From Chrysoperla carnea (taxonomy: Eukaryota; Arthropoda; Insecta; Neuroptera; Chrysopidae): a stretch of 64,000 nt of DNA. Below the pieces are notes generated by a model. It ran no database searches. It saw only the letters and a list, made by a program, of their open reading frames with translations, and had not been told where the DNA came from. Numbering within the stretch: position 1 is the first letter of the stretch; every line of letters starts with the position of its first letter. Location of the stretch: NCBI RefSeq assembly GCF_905475395.1, contig NC_058339.1, positions 11,354,001 to 11,418,000 of the forward strand, given 5' to 3'. The position numbers were made by a program, and so were the translations under genes. This document shows, in pieces, positions 35,101 to 47,700 of this stretch.

Positions 35101-35794
35101 TTTTGTAAAGTTTGTCATTAGATGGCATTTTCTTCATAACAACTTTAAATCCTTGCTTATATTATAAATGCGAAAGTAACTCTGTATGTATGTACGCAAT
35201 CACACCTAAACTACTGAACGGATTTAAATAAAATTTAGTACAGAGATAGTTAAGAGGTTTTTAGAGGTTGAAAGGAATGTGTTTCAAAAACTTAAAAAGT
35301 TCTGCATCGATAAAGCTCAAATTTTGACACGATATACAATCAGCTCAAGGATTGTTTTTATATATTTTTAACCTTTCGAGGTGGAAAGGTGAGGGATTAC
35401 TAATAATTATTGTGTATATCTTCAACTTTTGCCATATTAGAAATAATGTTTTCTCAAGCAAATAAAGAGCTGAGAATTTAGCTAAGATACCATTAGTCTT
35501 ATCAAAACATCTAATATCTAAACAACTGACTATCCAATCAAATCTATTTTTCGCACAAAATATTCAATGATTATTTTTAACAATACATGAATAATTACCT
35601 AAAAATCGATTATATGTATTTGGTTTGAATAATTCTTCAGGTTTATAAAATAGAAATCTAAATGGCAAAAATATTTTAACATCTGGACGTGCTTGTAACA
35701 AAGCTTGATCCACTTTCTTAGCATTTTTCAATTGGCTCACACATATAGCATCATTTCGTGGCTTATTACAAATGGCGTCCAATGGATTCATCAC
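32193..35794 (-). CDS. Lac2: Lac2 distal 3' cassette (isoform B)
   Basis: Exons 35794-35599 ([20 protein letters not shown]), 34593-34381 ([35 protein letters not shown]), 33390-33160 ([20 protein letters not shown] to FRFRADNPG) and 32341-32193 ([20 protein letters not shown], ending KPPIEIH-stop). The first two match the lengths of the A exons exactly (196 and 213 nt); the last two (231 + 149 nt) sum to 380, the length of the single A terminal exon. All copper-binding residues are kept, so the product should be an active oxidase. A tandem 316-bp repeat and a hAT element occupy its introns. Confidence 0.95.
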
Positions 35795-38700
35795 CTAAAG
35801 AAATAATATATTATATTAAACAAATATTTTTTTTGTTGAAAAATTTAAAAAAACAAATTGAAAGCATGCAAAAAACATATAATATATAATATTTATATAC
35901 AAATATTTGCATTTTACTTACAGTAAACTTGAAGCACATATATAAAAGCTTATAGTAGAGATATTTTTTTTCTAAAATTTACTACTTTATATTGCTAGAG
36001 AGAAAAATGTACAAAATTACTAATTTAATCTTATAAGTACATTTTAAAACTAAAAAAAAATAGGAAATACTTTAAAGCAAATTATACAATCTCTGAAAAA
36101 ATATTTTTTATAATGTCCAATGAATAAATATTAAGACAAAAATTATTTATATTTTGAATTATATTACAACAGTAAATGTATAGTCTATGAGATAATAGGG
36201 AATATTCATGTATTTTTTTAAATATTTTTAATTCATTGTTTACACCGTTATAACAAAGTAAAAAAATATAAATACTGTTTAAAAATGCTGTAATTAAGTG
36301 TAAAAAAATATTTAAAATACATTATAATTTTGAGATATTTAAACGCAGTTTTTTGGCGCTCTCTGTTGATGCCGTATAAGTACGTGATCTGTCTATTGGT
36401 GACAGTTCAATGTATAATTTACACTTAAAAAAAATGAATTTACAACACAGAATTTACACTCGTTATTATTAAGTTTTCTAATAAAAAGCCGTAGAATAGT
36501 ATAATTTGATGAAATACCATATAAAATGTAAGTAATTAATATCATACAGTATGTCAACAAATTTGACAAGCCCGTACTTTGATGTCACGTCCGTATAAAA
36601 ATTTGAATTTCCGTTTTAGAAATTTTTAAATGCCCTCACTGAATTTGTACTTTTATTAATTAATTTTAAGTAATTAAAAAGATATTAATTACTAAAATAA
36701 TGATTAAGTTGAAATGTCCAGTCATTAAAGTTACGGAAGAAAAATATTTGAACCAAATTTAAATTTCATGAATATTCCCTATTAGAAAAAAATTAAACTT
36801 TGAATATCAGATGTAGGGAAATAAATAGTCACCAGTTTTAATTACGTCTTTTGGAAATATTAGTCCAATATCCAATTACAGATAAATTTAAAGTCAAAAG
36901 TTTGTAAGTATGTCCAAAGAGGATTTGTTTTTTTTTTAAGAAAGTCAGTCATTCCTTAAATCGGATAGTATAGTTTAAGGCATAAAAGAAGCACCTATAT
37001 CTCAAAAAAAAAGCAATGGTTTATATATTTATAAGAAACGTTAAGTGGTATCCTTTAAAAATGTTTAAATTTATTATATGGTACACAAAATATTTATATA
37101 CAAATTCTTAAGAATATTAAATAAAGAACATTAAAATTATATTTATACCAATTTTTTTAAATACTGTTTTTTTATAAGGGGGTGAAAAAATAATCATGAT
37201 TCAGAAGTAAATGCATAAGATGTCGCAGTAACTGTTTTATATAAAATTATTTGATAAATATTTGAACCTGTGAAAAAAATCTAACAGCAATATATTTACA
37301 CCCAAAAAAAAGCAATTGAAAAATTTGAAAATGTTTTGTAAAGTTTAAAAAAAACACAATAAATAACATAAAAAATTTACCAGTATTACGTATCAAGGAA
37401 AAAATAAGCACTCGACTAGAAAATGTCGTTAATAGTTAATGTCTGATTTTAAATAAGACAAAAGTACGATTTTTGAAATGATTTGTTCTATTAAAAGTAA
37501 TAGAAATGAGGAAGAAATAGATTATAGATAAATTATAGAATAATAGATAAGATAAATTATAGAATAATAGATAAGATAAATTATAGAATAATGAAGGAGG
37601 TAAAATAGTAGGACTATTATAAAAGATGAAAATACTGGCTGAATGACATCTTTTGTTTCTAATTTTATTCAATTCCATTAAAAGTGTATATTTTTCGAGG
37701 TAAATTACAAATAATCTCGACTAGTAAGTAATTCAATTCACCCCGAGTCATAACGAATGTATGTATATATTTCCAAAAAGCGTGGGTTGACAAACCGTGG
37801 AATTCTTTTATGAGTGCAAGCAAAAAATTTAATCTAGGAAATATTGTGATTTGGCACATATAATATTTTTGACCGGGTTATGATTGATGAACTTACATCT
37901 TAGGTTAGGTTAGGTTAAGTTAGGTTATATTGGCTGTCAACGAGAGACACACTTTGGCCATATGGCTGATCAATTTACACCTTAGGTTAGGTTAGGTTAT
38001 ATTGGCTGTCAACGAGGGACACACTTAGGCCATACCCGTTAACCCAGATTTGTTAACAGTGAAAAATAATAACTTTTAATGTATATCTTCAAAAAAGTAG
38101 AGAGAATATAAAATTACTAAACACCCTATACATTTAATTTACAAAAAACATTTAATTAACATAATATGAGAGGTACATATTACAATAATTTATATGCAAC
38201 CATTGAAAAGCCAAATTTTAATATTATACAAAATAATTCAAAAGAAAAACAAGTCGATTTGCATTTTTATCCATCAGCAATCGAAATTTATCGAAATTAG
38301 CATCCAAATTCTGGAATATGTCTTTATTTACAATATAGGAAAACCAAATATATATATTTTTAAAACCCAAAATGATTGCATAGAGTTGGAAAATATTTGG
38401 AATATTTTATCTTACAGTCGTATTTTACAGTTAATGTACATGATTAATATTTAAGGTATTCTCAAAAGTAAATGTTTAAAAAAATCAGTGGTTATTGATT
38501 TTGGAAAAAAATAACATAACCTTAAAATTAAATACTAATTCATGGAGGTTAGAGAGAAGGAGAACGATCGCTAAGTAGTATCTGTGAAGTTAGCTGTTTA
38601 TGAGTATAAGTAGATGAAATTACTTGCATAATGTACAAAAACAACAGCCCGCTTTTATTGAGATAACTTAGCGATCGCAGCGCCTCACTTATTTTGTCCG

Positions 38701-41700
38701 TATTTCTGGGACATCATTTCCTACAGCGATCGTTCTCCTTCTTTCTAATCTCCATGACTAATTTGATGTAATTTTTAATAGAATACCTTAAATATACATC
38801 TTGCGTATAATACTATATTTGAAATAAGAAAAATAGAAAAGAAAAAAAAAAATTTAAAATCATATAAAACATAAAAAAAAATAATACAAAACATAAAAAA
38901 TTAATATAAAACATTAAAAAAAATCAGACATTTCGCATTCATACGATGTTGAGGAGAGCACCAATTAAAAACATAGCAACTATCAAAAAATAAAAAACGT
39001 TTTACAAATAAATACACAAAAAATATAAAAAAAGTTACGTCTTTTCCTGTAAATTCATCCAATTTCTATCTCTTGATTGTAACAGTTTTAAGTTAACGAT
39101 GGTAACAAAAAAAAATTTATTAATACTTAAAAAAACTAACTTAAAACTGAAACAAAGAAAATTACATTTAATACAAATATTTAATATCTAGGAATCATCT
39201 AATTAAGTGGAATAGGTGGTAAATGATCTCCACATGTTGGGAAACCTGGTGGTATTGGTGGTAAATCGGCGTGTGTTCCCACTTGTAATACAAGATTCAT
39301 ACCAATTACAATGTGGAACAAAAAGTGACAGTGGAATAACCAAAAACCGGGATTTTCAGCACGGAATCTTAATACAACGTAACCATTGTTTGGTACAGCG
39401 ATTGTATCTTTAGCTGGTGGTAAATTGTATTGTCTGTGTAAAAGACCTCTACGATCTAAATCTAAGGCGTGTTTTAAATTGATCTTTTTCACGTTTGTAT
39501 CGGGTGATCGACCAACACCAATCACGTTAAATGCTTGACCATGCAAATGGAATGGATGACTTAAATTTGGTTGTTGTACTAAAAAAAGAAATTCAATATT
39601 TCGTTATTTTAATTTTTAACAAAATGGGCTGTTAATATATATAATTTTGTTCCATTTGTACTTCGAAAACTAGAAAAACTACTACTGCAGTTTTGGGTAG
39701 GATGGACAGTTTTCTATCCTAACACAGAAATAATACTTGTTTTTTAGTTTTCTTTCTAAACAATGTCTTCTTTTAATTTTATATACTTTTCCTACTATGT
39801 TCTACCTGTGTAAATAGTAATTGGCTAATGAAATTCCTTGGTAAAATAGACATTTGAAAATGTGATAGCCTTCGAATTCGTTAAATTCGAAAAATTAGAG
39901 ACTATGAAACAACAACAAAAGTAGCTGGGAGTCAGATATGCTGCATACGGTGGTGATAAATCAATTTAAACTCCAATTCGTGGGTTTTTGTTAATGCATC
40001 TTTGGTTTTGAAGGTGCAACTGTGGCATCAACACGTACGTAGAGCTTTCTATGCTTAAATCTTCAATCATTATATGAGAAAACAAGTTCTTTCGTGATCT
40101 CTTCTGCCTTTTCTATTTCTAGAGCATTTGGTGAACTTTTTCGATGTGATCCTCGTTAGCTGCAATTTTACGTTGTTTCGAAGATCGAATATTCGACATT
40201 ATCAACTAAGATGGTTCGTTATCAACAATGACACACTAACATTGACTGATACAAACGGCTGTGAAACAGGAACTGATTGTCGAACATTGGTAGAATTTTC
40301 AAAAGAACCTCTGAATAAATAAAGTATCTTGGAATTTTAATGGTTATAGGGGACCGTAAATTTAACTTCAGTTTTCTCGTAGATTCCAACAGATATGTCC
40401 GTGAATTTTCGAGGTGTAGCCTATTATCCCTAGATTGGAATTTGCAAGGAGCAAGAAGAAAAAGAAGACCCGAGAAACATGAAGAAGGACAATTGAGAGA
40501 GAACGAAGGAAGTGAACAAGACTTGGGGCGAGCTGAAGGCTCTTGGTGGAGACAGGGACGGGTTGAGAGCTCTTCTGGATGCCTTATGCTCCCACAGGAG
40601 ATAAAGGAAATCCTACAGGGATGCACCCACAAGAGATAAACGAAACTCTTTGCAAGGAGTAAAAGAGAATACACGAGTTAAGCAGTTTAATGAAGAAATC
40701 TAACGTTTTGAGAAAAGTTTAATGGTTACTGAGATTTTGACAATGGGGAATTCCATCGAGCTCAATACTAGTATATAGAATATAGCAAGTTTAATTCTTC
40801 ACTTACGTTGGACACTATTTGATCGAATTCGCATAGTTTACTACTGTTCTAATTATGTTTTGTTCTGATAACTGTTATTAACAGAGTATCCTAGTTTTAG
40901 AAATACAAAGGACAAGAAAAGTTTCTTATATTTTTACCTTCGTCAACGAGAACAATTTCAACAATCGCATTTAATGGAATATCAACTTTATGAGTACACA
41001 TACAATTTACTCCACAATCTGCAGGTCGATTATCACCATTACAAAATTGTTCTGGATCAATATCATCATACTGTGAAATCATAGGCGATGGTGGTGACAA
41101 ATAAGAGATTTCATCAATTAAACTAATAACATGATCACCATTTGGAGCAACTAAAAACAATTTTTGACCATCAAATAAATAAAATTGATATCATCAAGTT
41201 GCATGCACATTATTTTATATAAAATAAATTCAAACCTAAATGACGATTGTATGTATTTGGTGCAAATAAATCTTCTGGTGTATAAACATGGAAACGGAAT
41301 GGTAAAAATATTTTCACATGTGGTTGTTCTTGTAGAATGCCTTCATCAACAGCACGTGCATTCTTTAATTGACTCACACATACTGCATCATTACGTTCTT
41401 CATTACATCTTGCATCTAATGGATTTAATACCTGGTGGATATCCGCAAAATATTTATGATCAAAATCAATCAAAATTTTGAGTTTGTTATTTGTTATTAT
41501 TTTTCAATATGTTACTTAAATGGACCAAAATGGATTATTTGATGAATTTTATTAGATGATATGAGTTCACTTACCAATCATAATTTAAATATTTTTTTAT
41601 TTATTGCTGTAATCGAAACTTACAGTAAATTTTTATTAGTTTCCAACACCGGGAATATAACTACTTAATAAGCAACTTATTTCAATATTTCAGAATATAC

Positions 41701-44700
41701 AGTATGTACAAAAAAAAGTATCTTGTCTATTTTATAAGGCATCTTATAGTATAAATAATACTAAATAAATTATATCTAACTTTTTATACTTTTTATACAC
41801 ATTGTAATAACTTTTGTACAACTCAAACACACAGGAAGAAGCTATCAACAACATAAAAAAATGAAAGGTTTATAGATTTTGAACAAGATAATTTTGATTA
41901 TGAATAAACAAAATATGTGCAGTGTTTTTTGGAAGATCAAATAATTATAATAAATGGATTTATTACAGTTTGAAATAAAATTTGTAAATATGTGTTTTAT
42001 TACAAAGTTTCAATGTTTGTTTTCTAATGTTTATATATATAATTCTTCTGGACGTCTGTATATTAATGAACTCCTCATAAACAGCTGGACCGATTTTGAT
42101 GAAATTTTGTGTGTGTGTATTCAAGTGGATTCGAGAGTGGTTTAGATTTATAATTCAGTCCTCTGAGCAAAAACAATAAAGTCACTTTCAATTGAATATC
42201 AATACTTAAAGAAGGAGAGAAGCCCTTACAGTATTGATAAGCCCTTTTGTCAGTTTAGATACTGAAATTGAAAGGTTTTGGACGTGGAAGAATTATTTTA
42301 TAGTTGAGTTAATTTTTATGTCTGACCGTTTGATTTGGGCTTTATTGTTACTGAATCTTCAAGACAATCAGCAAGTTTCAGAAAATATTGGGAGGGTAAA
42401 AATAGTATATTACACTTCTATAGGGAGCAAAAGTAAAGAATGTCTCAGATCTCGTGATTCTCATAATGAAGTTGAAATCTGAGACATTCTTTACTTGCTC
42501 CCGTGGTGATTATACTATTTTTCTGCTCGACAGAGGCAGAAAGCGGCAACTTAGTTTATCACAACGGTATGAAAGTTGACACTTTCCGTCCGGTGGGGAG
42601 AAAAATTTTGTTAACAAAGGGAACGGCGAGAGTTGAGTGTTATTAATCGTAGGGAAAAACGTGAAGATATTATACATGAAACCCTATGTTGCAAATATGT
42701 ATTGCCGTTGAACTATTGTAGGCGTGAGGGGGGGGGTATCTCCACTAGAATTCTAGGGAGACAAAAAGTGCCTTGCCTTCCATACAAGATATAACAATCA
42801 AATTACGCGAGCGAGTAAGATTCTTCAAGTTTTAAGCATTACAATCATATCAAAATTAAGAACTTTCTCAGTCTCATTATTTAATAATTAAAATAAAACT
42901 GCGCATTAAAATGAAAAACCGATACATACTCAGTCAAAAATAAGTCATTCTAAGTGTTATTACTATAACATTACATATGATTCACATATAATGCCATAGT
43001 TATAACGCTTAGAATGGTAAAACACGTTAATTTTTAAAACACGTTAAAGAGTGAATTCATATCTATTTTTTATAGGGTTTATGAGAAATATGTTTTTTTG
43101 GTAAAAACAGACTTAATTTTTCATAAACTTTACAGAGAATCGATAGGAATTCTTCATAAAACATGTATAAAAGGGTGATTAATTGATAAATAACATTGTA
43201 AATATTTGGTTTCATTTTTTGATGGTATCGAAATATCTTAAGGTTAACATTCTTTTGTAATAAAACACATTCGAATAAAAGTGATGAAATGAAAAATATA
43301 CAATTAGCAAGCAAGTATAGAACATGGACGGCTATAGAAGAAGCCTTGTATATGCTGTAGTGATGATATGACGTGTTGATTGATATATTTATGATTATTT
43401 ATTATAATATGAATTTAAGTGAGTGAAAGCGTTGTCATTAAACATTAATATAAATAACAAACATACCACTCCTTGTGGGAGACCAAAATCGTATTGTGGT
43501 GCTGCTGTATCTGGTTGATATGGCCCACGGGCGTAACGTAATACAGCTAATTGTTGTGCACGTTTTACACCACATTCACCTAAACCTCGTAATTGAATCC
43601 AATATGCTCCCACAGGTTGATCCGCATTTATTACAAAATCGTAACGTTCACCTGGTTCACACATATTTCAATTAAATTTTTATTTTAAGTAATTCAAAAA
43701 AATGTAATTTTAGTTTAAAGAAACTAATAACGTTAAAATATGCGAGATACGTCCCTGGACTTATTCTTTAATCGTATCATTTTAATAGCCCCTTTTTAGT
43801 TCTTTTTTAATTTTTCTTGATAACTCTGCATTTTAGGGCACGAATTCTTCGAACACAAGTTGTAAAACATACATTTTCCTACCGATTTGTACAATTTAAT
43901 TGTTCTTAATATATCGTATTTTCGAAAACAATCGATAATGAATGCGTAAATTCAGAGATGGTGAAAAAGGTAAAAATTAGTCGTGCGAAAGTATCCCCAC
44001 AATTATAGGAAATGAGTGTCTCCTCATTTAAGATATGAGGTGAGGCTCGTAGAGTTGCAAGGGGCCTATGAAGTAAAATTTAAAAGAAAATATTTGTAAA
44101 ATAAAGTGAAACATACCAGAGAATGAAATAATTGTGTTAACATCAACAGGATGAACTGGTTCACCATCAGTAGCGATAACGGTTAAAGTATGCCCTTGGA
44201 ATGTTAATTGTGCTGGACAAACAGAACCGAATGAATTGATCATACGGAATCGATAACGTCTACCCGGTGTCATTGTAAATATTTCTAAAGGTGTGTTTGT
44301 CATAAAACCAGTATTTGGATCTCTAAATTGTCCTTTTCCATTGATCAACAAACTTTCTGGATCTTGACCAGTATTAACAGCTAAACGTCCTGGGAAACGT
44401 TCAGCAGCATCTTCATGGAACCAATCGGTTAACATCATAACATGTGTAGTTAAATCGTAATCGTATAAGTGACTATTTGGATCTTTTGATGGTGCTTGTC
44501 GTACAACAATACTTCCATGTAAACCATCCATTTTTTGTAAACCAGTATGGGCATGCCAGAAATGTGTACCCGCATTACTTGCGGTCCATTGATATCTGAA
44601 TGTGTTACCTTGTTGAATTGGACATTGTGTTACATATGGTACACCATCGTAATATTGTGAACCACGTTGCCATACACCATGCCAATGGATTGTTACTTCC

Positions 44701-47700
44701 ATACCTTCCATATGATTCTCAACATCGATAACAACTTTATCGTTTTCACATACTTGTATACTTGGACCTGGTATCATACGATTTGCTGTTAATATACCAC
44801 GTTCAACACCGTCAGCTAATACACATTGACAATGACTCCATACCGTGTTTGTTGCATTTGGTGTGCACACTTGGCAAGCTCTGTAAAAAATATAAAAAAA
44901 TTTTTTTTATCTCCAATTTCGATAAAACTCAGTATATAAGGTAATTTTGACACAAAAAGTACAAAAATCGGGTGCATTTGATGGCTGGTCGAATAGTTTT
45001 TGAGATACGGACTAAAATCAATCCAAACATTGCGATATCTCAGAAACTCTACCCACCCGCTTCGCTGGGCAGTTGCATTTTTAAATATAAAGACTTTTTT
45101 TTTTATGGAATACTTTAATCATCATTATTTTTTAATCAATGATTTGGAATTTCAAATCACATTCTTATATTTGAATTGAATTTCAGTTATTTCAATTTAT
45201 TTATTTTATGCAGTAATGTAACAGTAATGTTAATTTTAGAATATTTAAACATTGCGGGTGTAACCGTAGAATGCCATTTTAACAACTTTCTATTATTAAT
45301 ACCTATAAAAATTTTTGATTACAACCACCTTTCAATTACCCTAAATGAATTCTTCGATTGGCAATTGATGACAACTCAGAGTTCCACCTTACTTAGGACT
45401 TTGCAAGGATATTCTACCAAAACATGAAAGGCAGTATCACCTGGATTGTCATAGTAGCTCTATTCTCCACCAGTTGAAGTCTTTTTAGTAGGTTTTAGTT
45501 AGGTTGACTCTGCGGTGTAACCAGCTATTTTTAGCTTGTCTTGCCTACACAGTTGTTCAGGATGAAGAAGCATCGTCTTCTATCATACTTCTTAGTTATG
45601 ATTCCGATTCCCCACACAGAAATGTCACTCTTTTTTAGACAAGTTAGCCGATCTCTTGAAAGACTTTTTAAACTGTTTAGTTCCAAAATTTCATTGAACT
45701 TGAGTTTAGATACTTTCATCTTCGTCTTCTAAAATTTACCGACACTCTAAACAATTTTCGAACTATTTTATTCAAAGTACTTTCTCAAAAAAATAAGAGT
45801 GAGAAAGCAGAAAAAAAAATCAAACAAACATTTTATCCGGCAGACAATGGGAATGACTTTGTATAATGACTTATTTAAATATTTAAAAGTGATAATTGAG
45901 TTACCATTCAAAGATCTAATAATAGAGTTTCAGTCACACATCAATGGATAATAGTTGTGAATATAAAAAGAAATTTAAAATGCATTCGCTGTACTTGTTT
46001 GTAATTTTTAATAGATACATGTAAATAATCAGCATAATAAAGAACAATGAATTTTACTCGGATATTGCGTATGAATTGTTAGGGTCCGAAGAAAAAAAGT
46101 ATGAATTACTATCTTTAACCAAATGTATATGAACCTTAATATCTAATTGCAGTTTTCTAAGAAAATAGGCTGAAGGTTAAATGCAAGAAATTTAATTTGG
46201 CTAGCATAAAGTTTAATTGTTGATATACAAATGATCTGTATAAAAATCTGTATAAAATAAGGGATTTTTTTTATTATTAGCTTCGTATCATTTGTCGATA
46301 TTAGAGTCATCGTAGAATTACTCACAGGACATGATAACCTGAACAAGTTCCAACATCAGATCGGAAAAAGACAATCTCCCGCGTGTGACAGATGCGGAAA
46401 TTCAGAAGAAACATCGATCCATTTTCTCTGTTACTGCCCGGCGCTCACACAGCAGCGAAGGAAATGGTTTGGTCCGGCCATAGTCGAACCAGAAGAAATT
46501 AGGAAACTCAGCGCTAGGCAGATCCTAGGTTTCAGTACATCAGTTGGTTATAATAGCCACTGAAAAGCGTAGCGGGGATAGAGTACAAGGGTCTATATTT
46601 GGCTAAGTGCTCTGAACCATTGCTTCGAGGCCCGATGCTCGAGCATGGCCCGCTAACCTCTATACTCATACTCATACTCATCATTGGTCGATAGATTTGA
46701 ACTGTTTTTTTCTCAGGCTCCGAATAATTTTAGCTGTGAGACGAACTTCTGCCCGAAGTTGCAGAAGTTTTGATCCTTTAGATTGCGAGATAATCAGCTG
46801 CAAAGTTCGTGATTTCCAGGGTTAAATCGTGTAACACTCACGGTCCTCTTAACTATTTTTACGATATTAAAAAATTGATAGAATTGAAAAAAAAAAGTAG
46901 GAGAGTTGAAAGGAATGTAAAAAAAAGATCATCACGTTGTTTTGTTTTTGAGACATTAATTTTGACGTAAATTGTCAAAATTTGGAACTTATTCGAAATT
47001 TTTGAAATTGTGGGATTTAATAGTAAGCCCTATTATTAGTTTGTGAAATTCGTTAAATTCTGTTGAAAGAGAGTGAGTTTTACCATTGTTTTAGCAAAGA
47101 AACTGCAAATACTCTGCTATAAGTACCCTTACCCCATCGCAGGATTTCTTATTCCTCGTACCTATCTATAACAGTTTTAATTGGCTTCCATTCGACTAAT
47201 AGGACATTTATTATCTTCCATTTCCCGAAATGTAGGGTAATCGAAGCGAAAGACACAATTAAGAACTTGTAATTTACGCCAAAGGATACTTAGGTTAGGT
47301 ATTTTTATGATTTTCTGGTAACCAGATAAGTAGAGCTTACGTTCATAATTAATAAAAATTTAAACTAAAAAATTATGAAACTTATAAACAATATTCTTTA
47401 GTAGGCTCTCATTTCCGTGCGCTCCCCTACATTGCGGTTATTAGATCTACAGCATTTAATGAATCACTGTTGGTATCGTGGCTAATTTCCAAAAACTTTC
47501 CATAAGAAAGAATTATAGAAAGTACAGTGACTAACATCTGTGCTAATCTAAGAATCCTTATGTAAATACGATTTTTTGCAATTTTCAGGATGTAGAACGA
47601 AGTTAGAAATAGAAATTCTGCTGACGGATACCGATTTTATTTCTTCCTACGAATCTCCAACGATACGGTTAAAATAGTTTAAATACACTAACGTATGTTA

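Larger units (their letters stand above)
35795..39198. other. 3' flank of cassette A and intron leading to cassette B
   Basis: No exon seen. TTTATT at 39116-39121 (AATAAA on the minus strand, 78 nt after the A stop) is a likely polyadenylation signal for isoform A. The rest is AT-rich with a 24-bp tandem repeat (37528-37594), a TTAGGTTAGG-containing duplication (37889-38036) and a MITE (38447-38795). Confidence 0.55.

Noticed and set aside
37889-38036. TTAGGTTAGGTTAGGTT as an interstitial telomere
   Set aside because: It is a short TTAGGT hexamer run tied to a duplicated single-copy-like tail; it does not form a TTAGG pentamer array.
40222-40674. 150-codon minus-strand and 99-codon plus-strand frames in a Lac2 intron
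   Set aside because: Mutually overlapping, no known motif, within an intron; probably decayed mobile DNA.
42398-42521. Hairpin of about 50-bp arms as a microRNA precursor
   Set aside because: The arms are longer than a typical insect pre-miRNA and the locus looks like a small inverted repeat; without small-RNA reads it cannot be supported.
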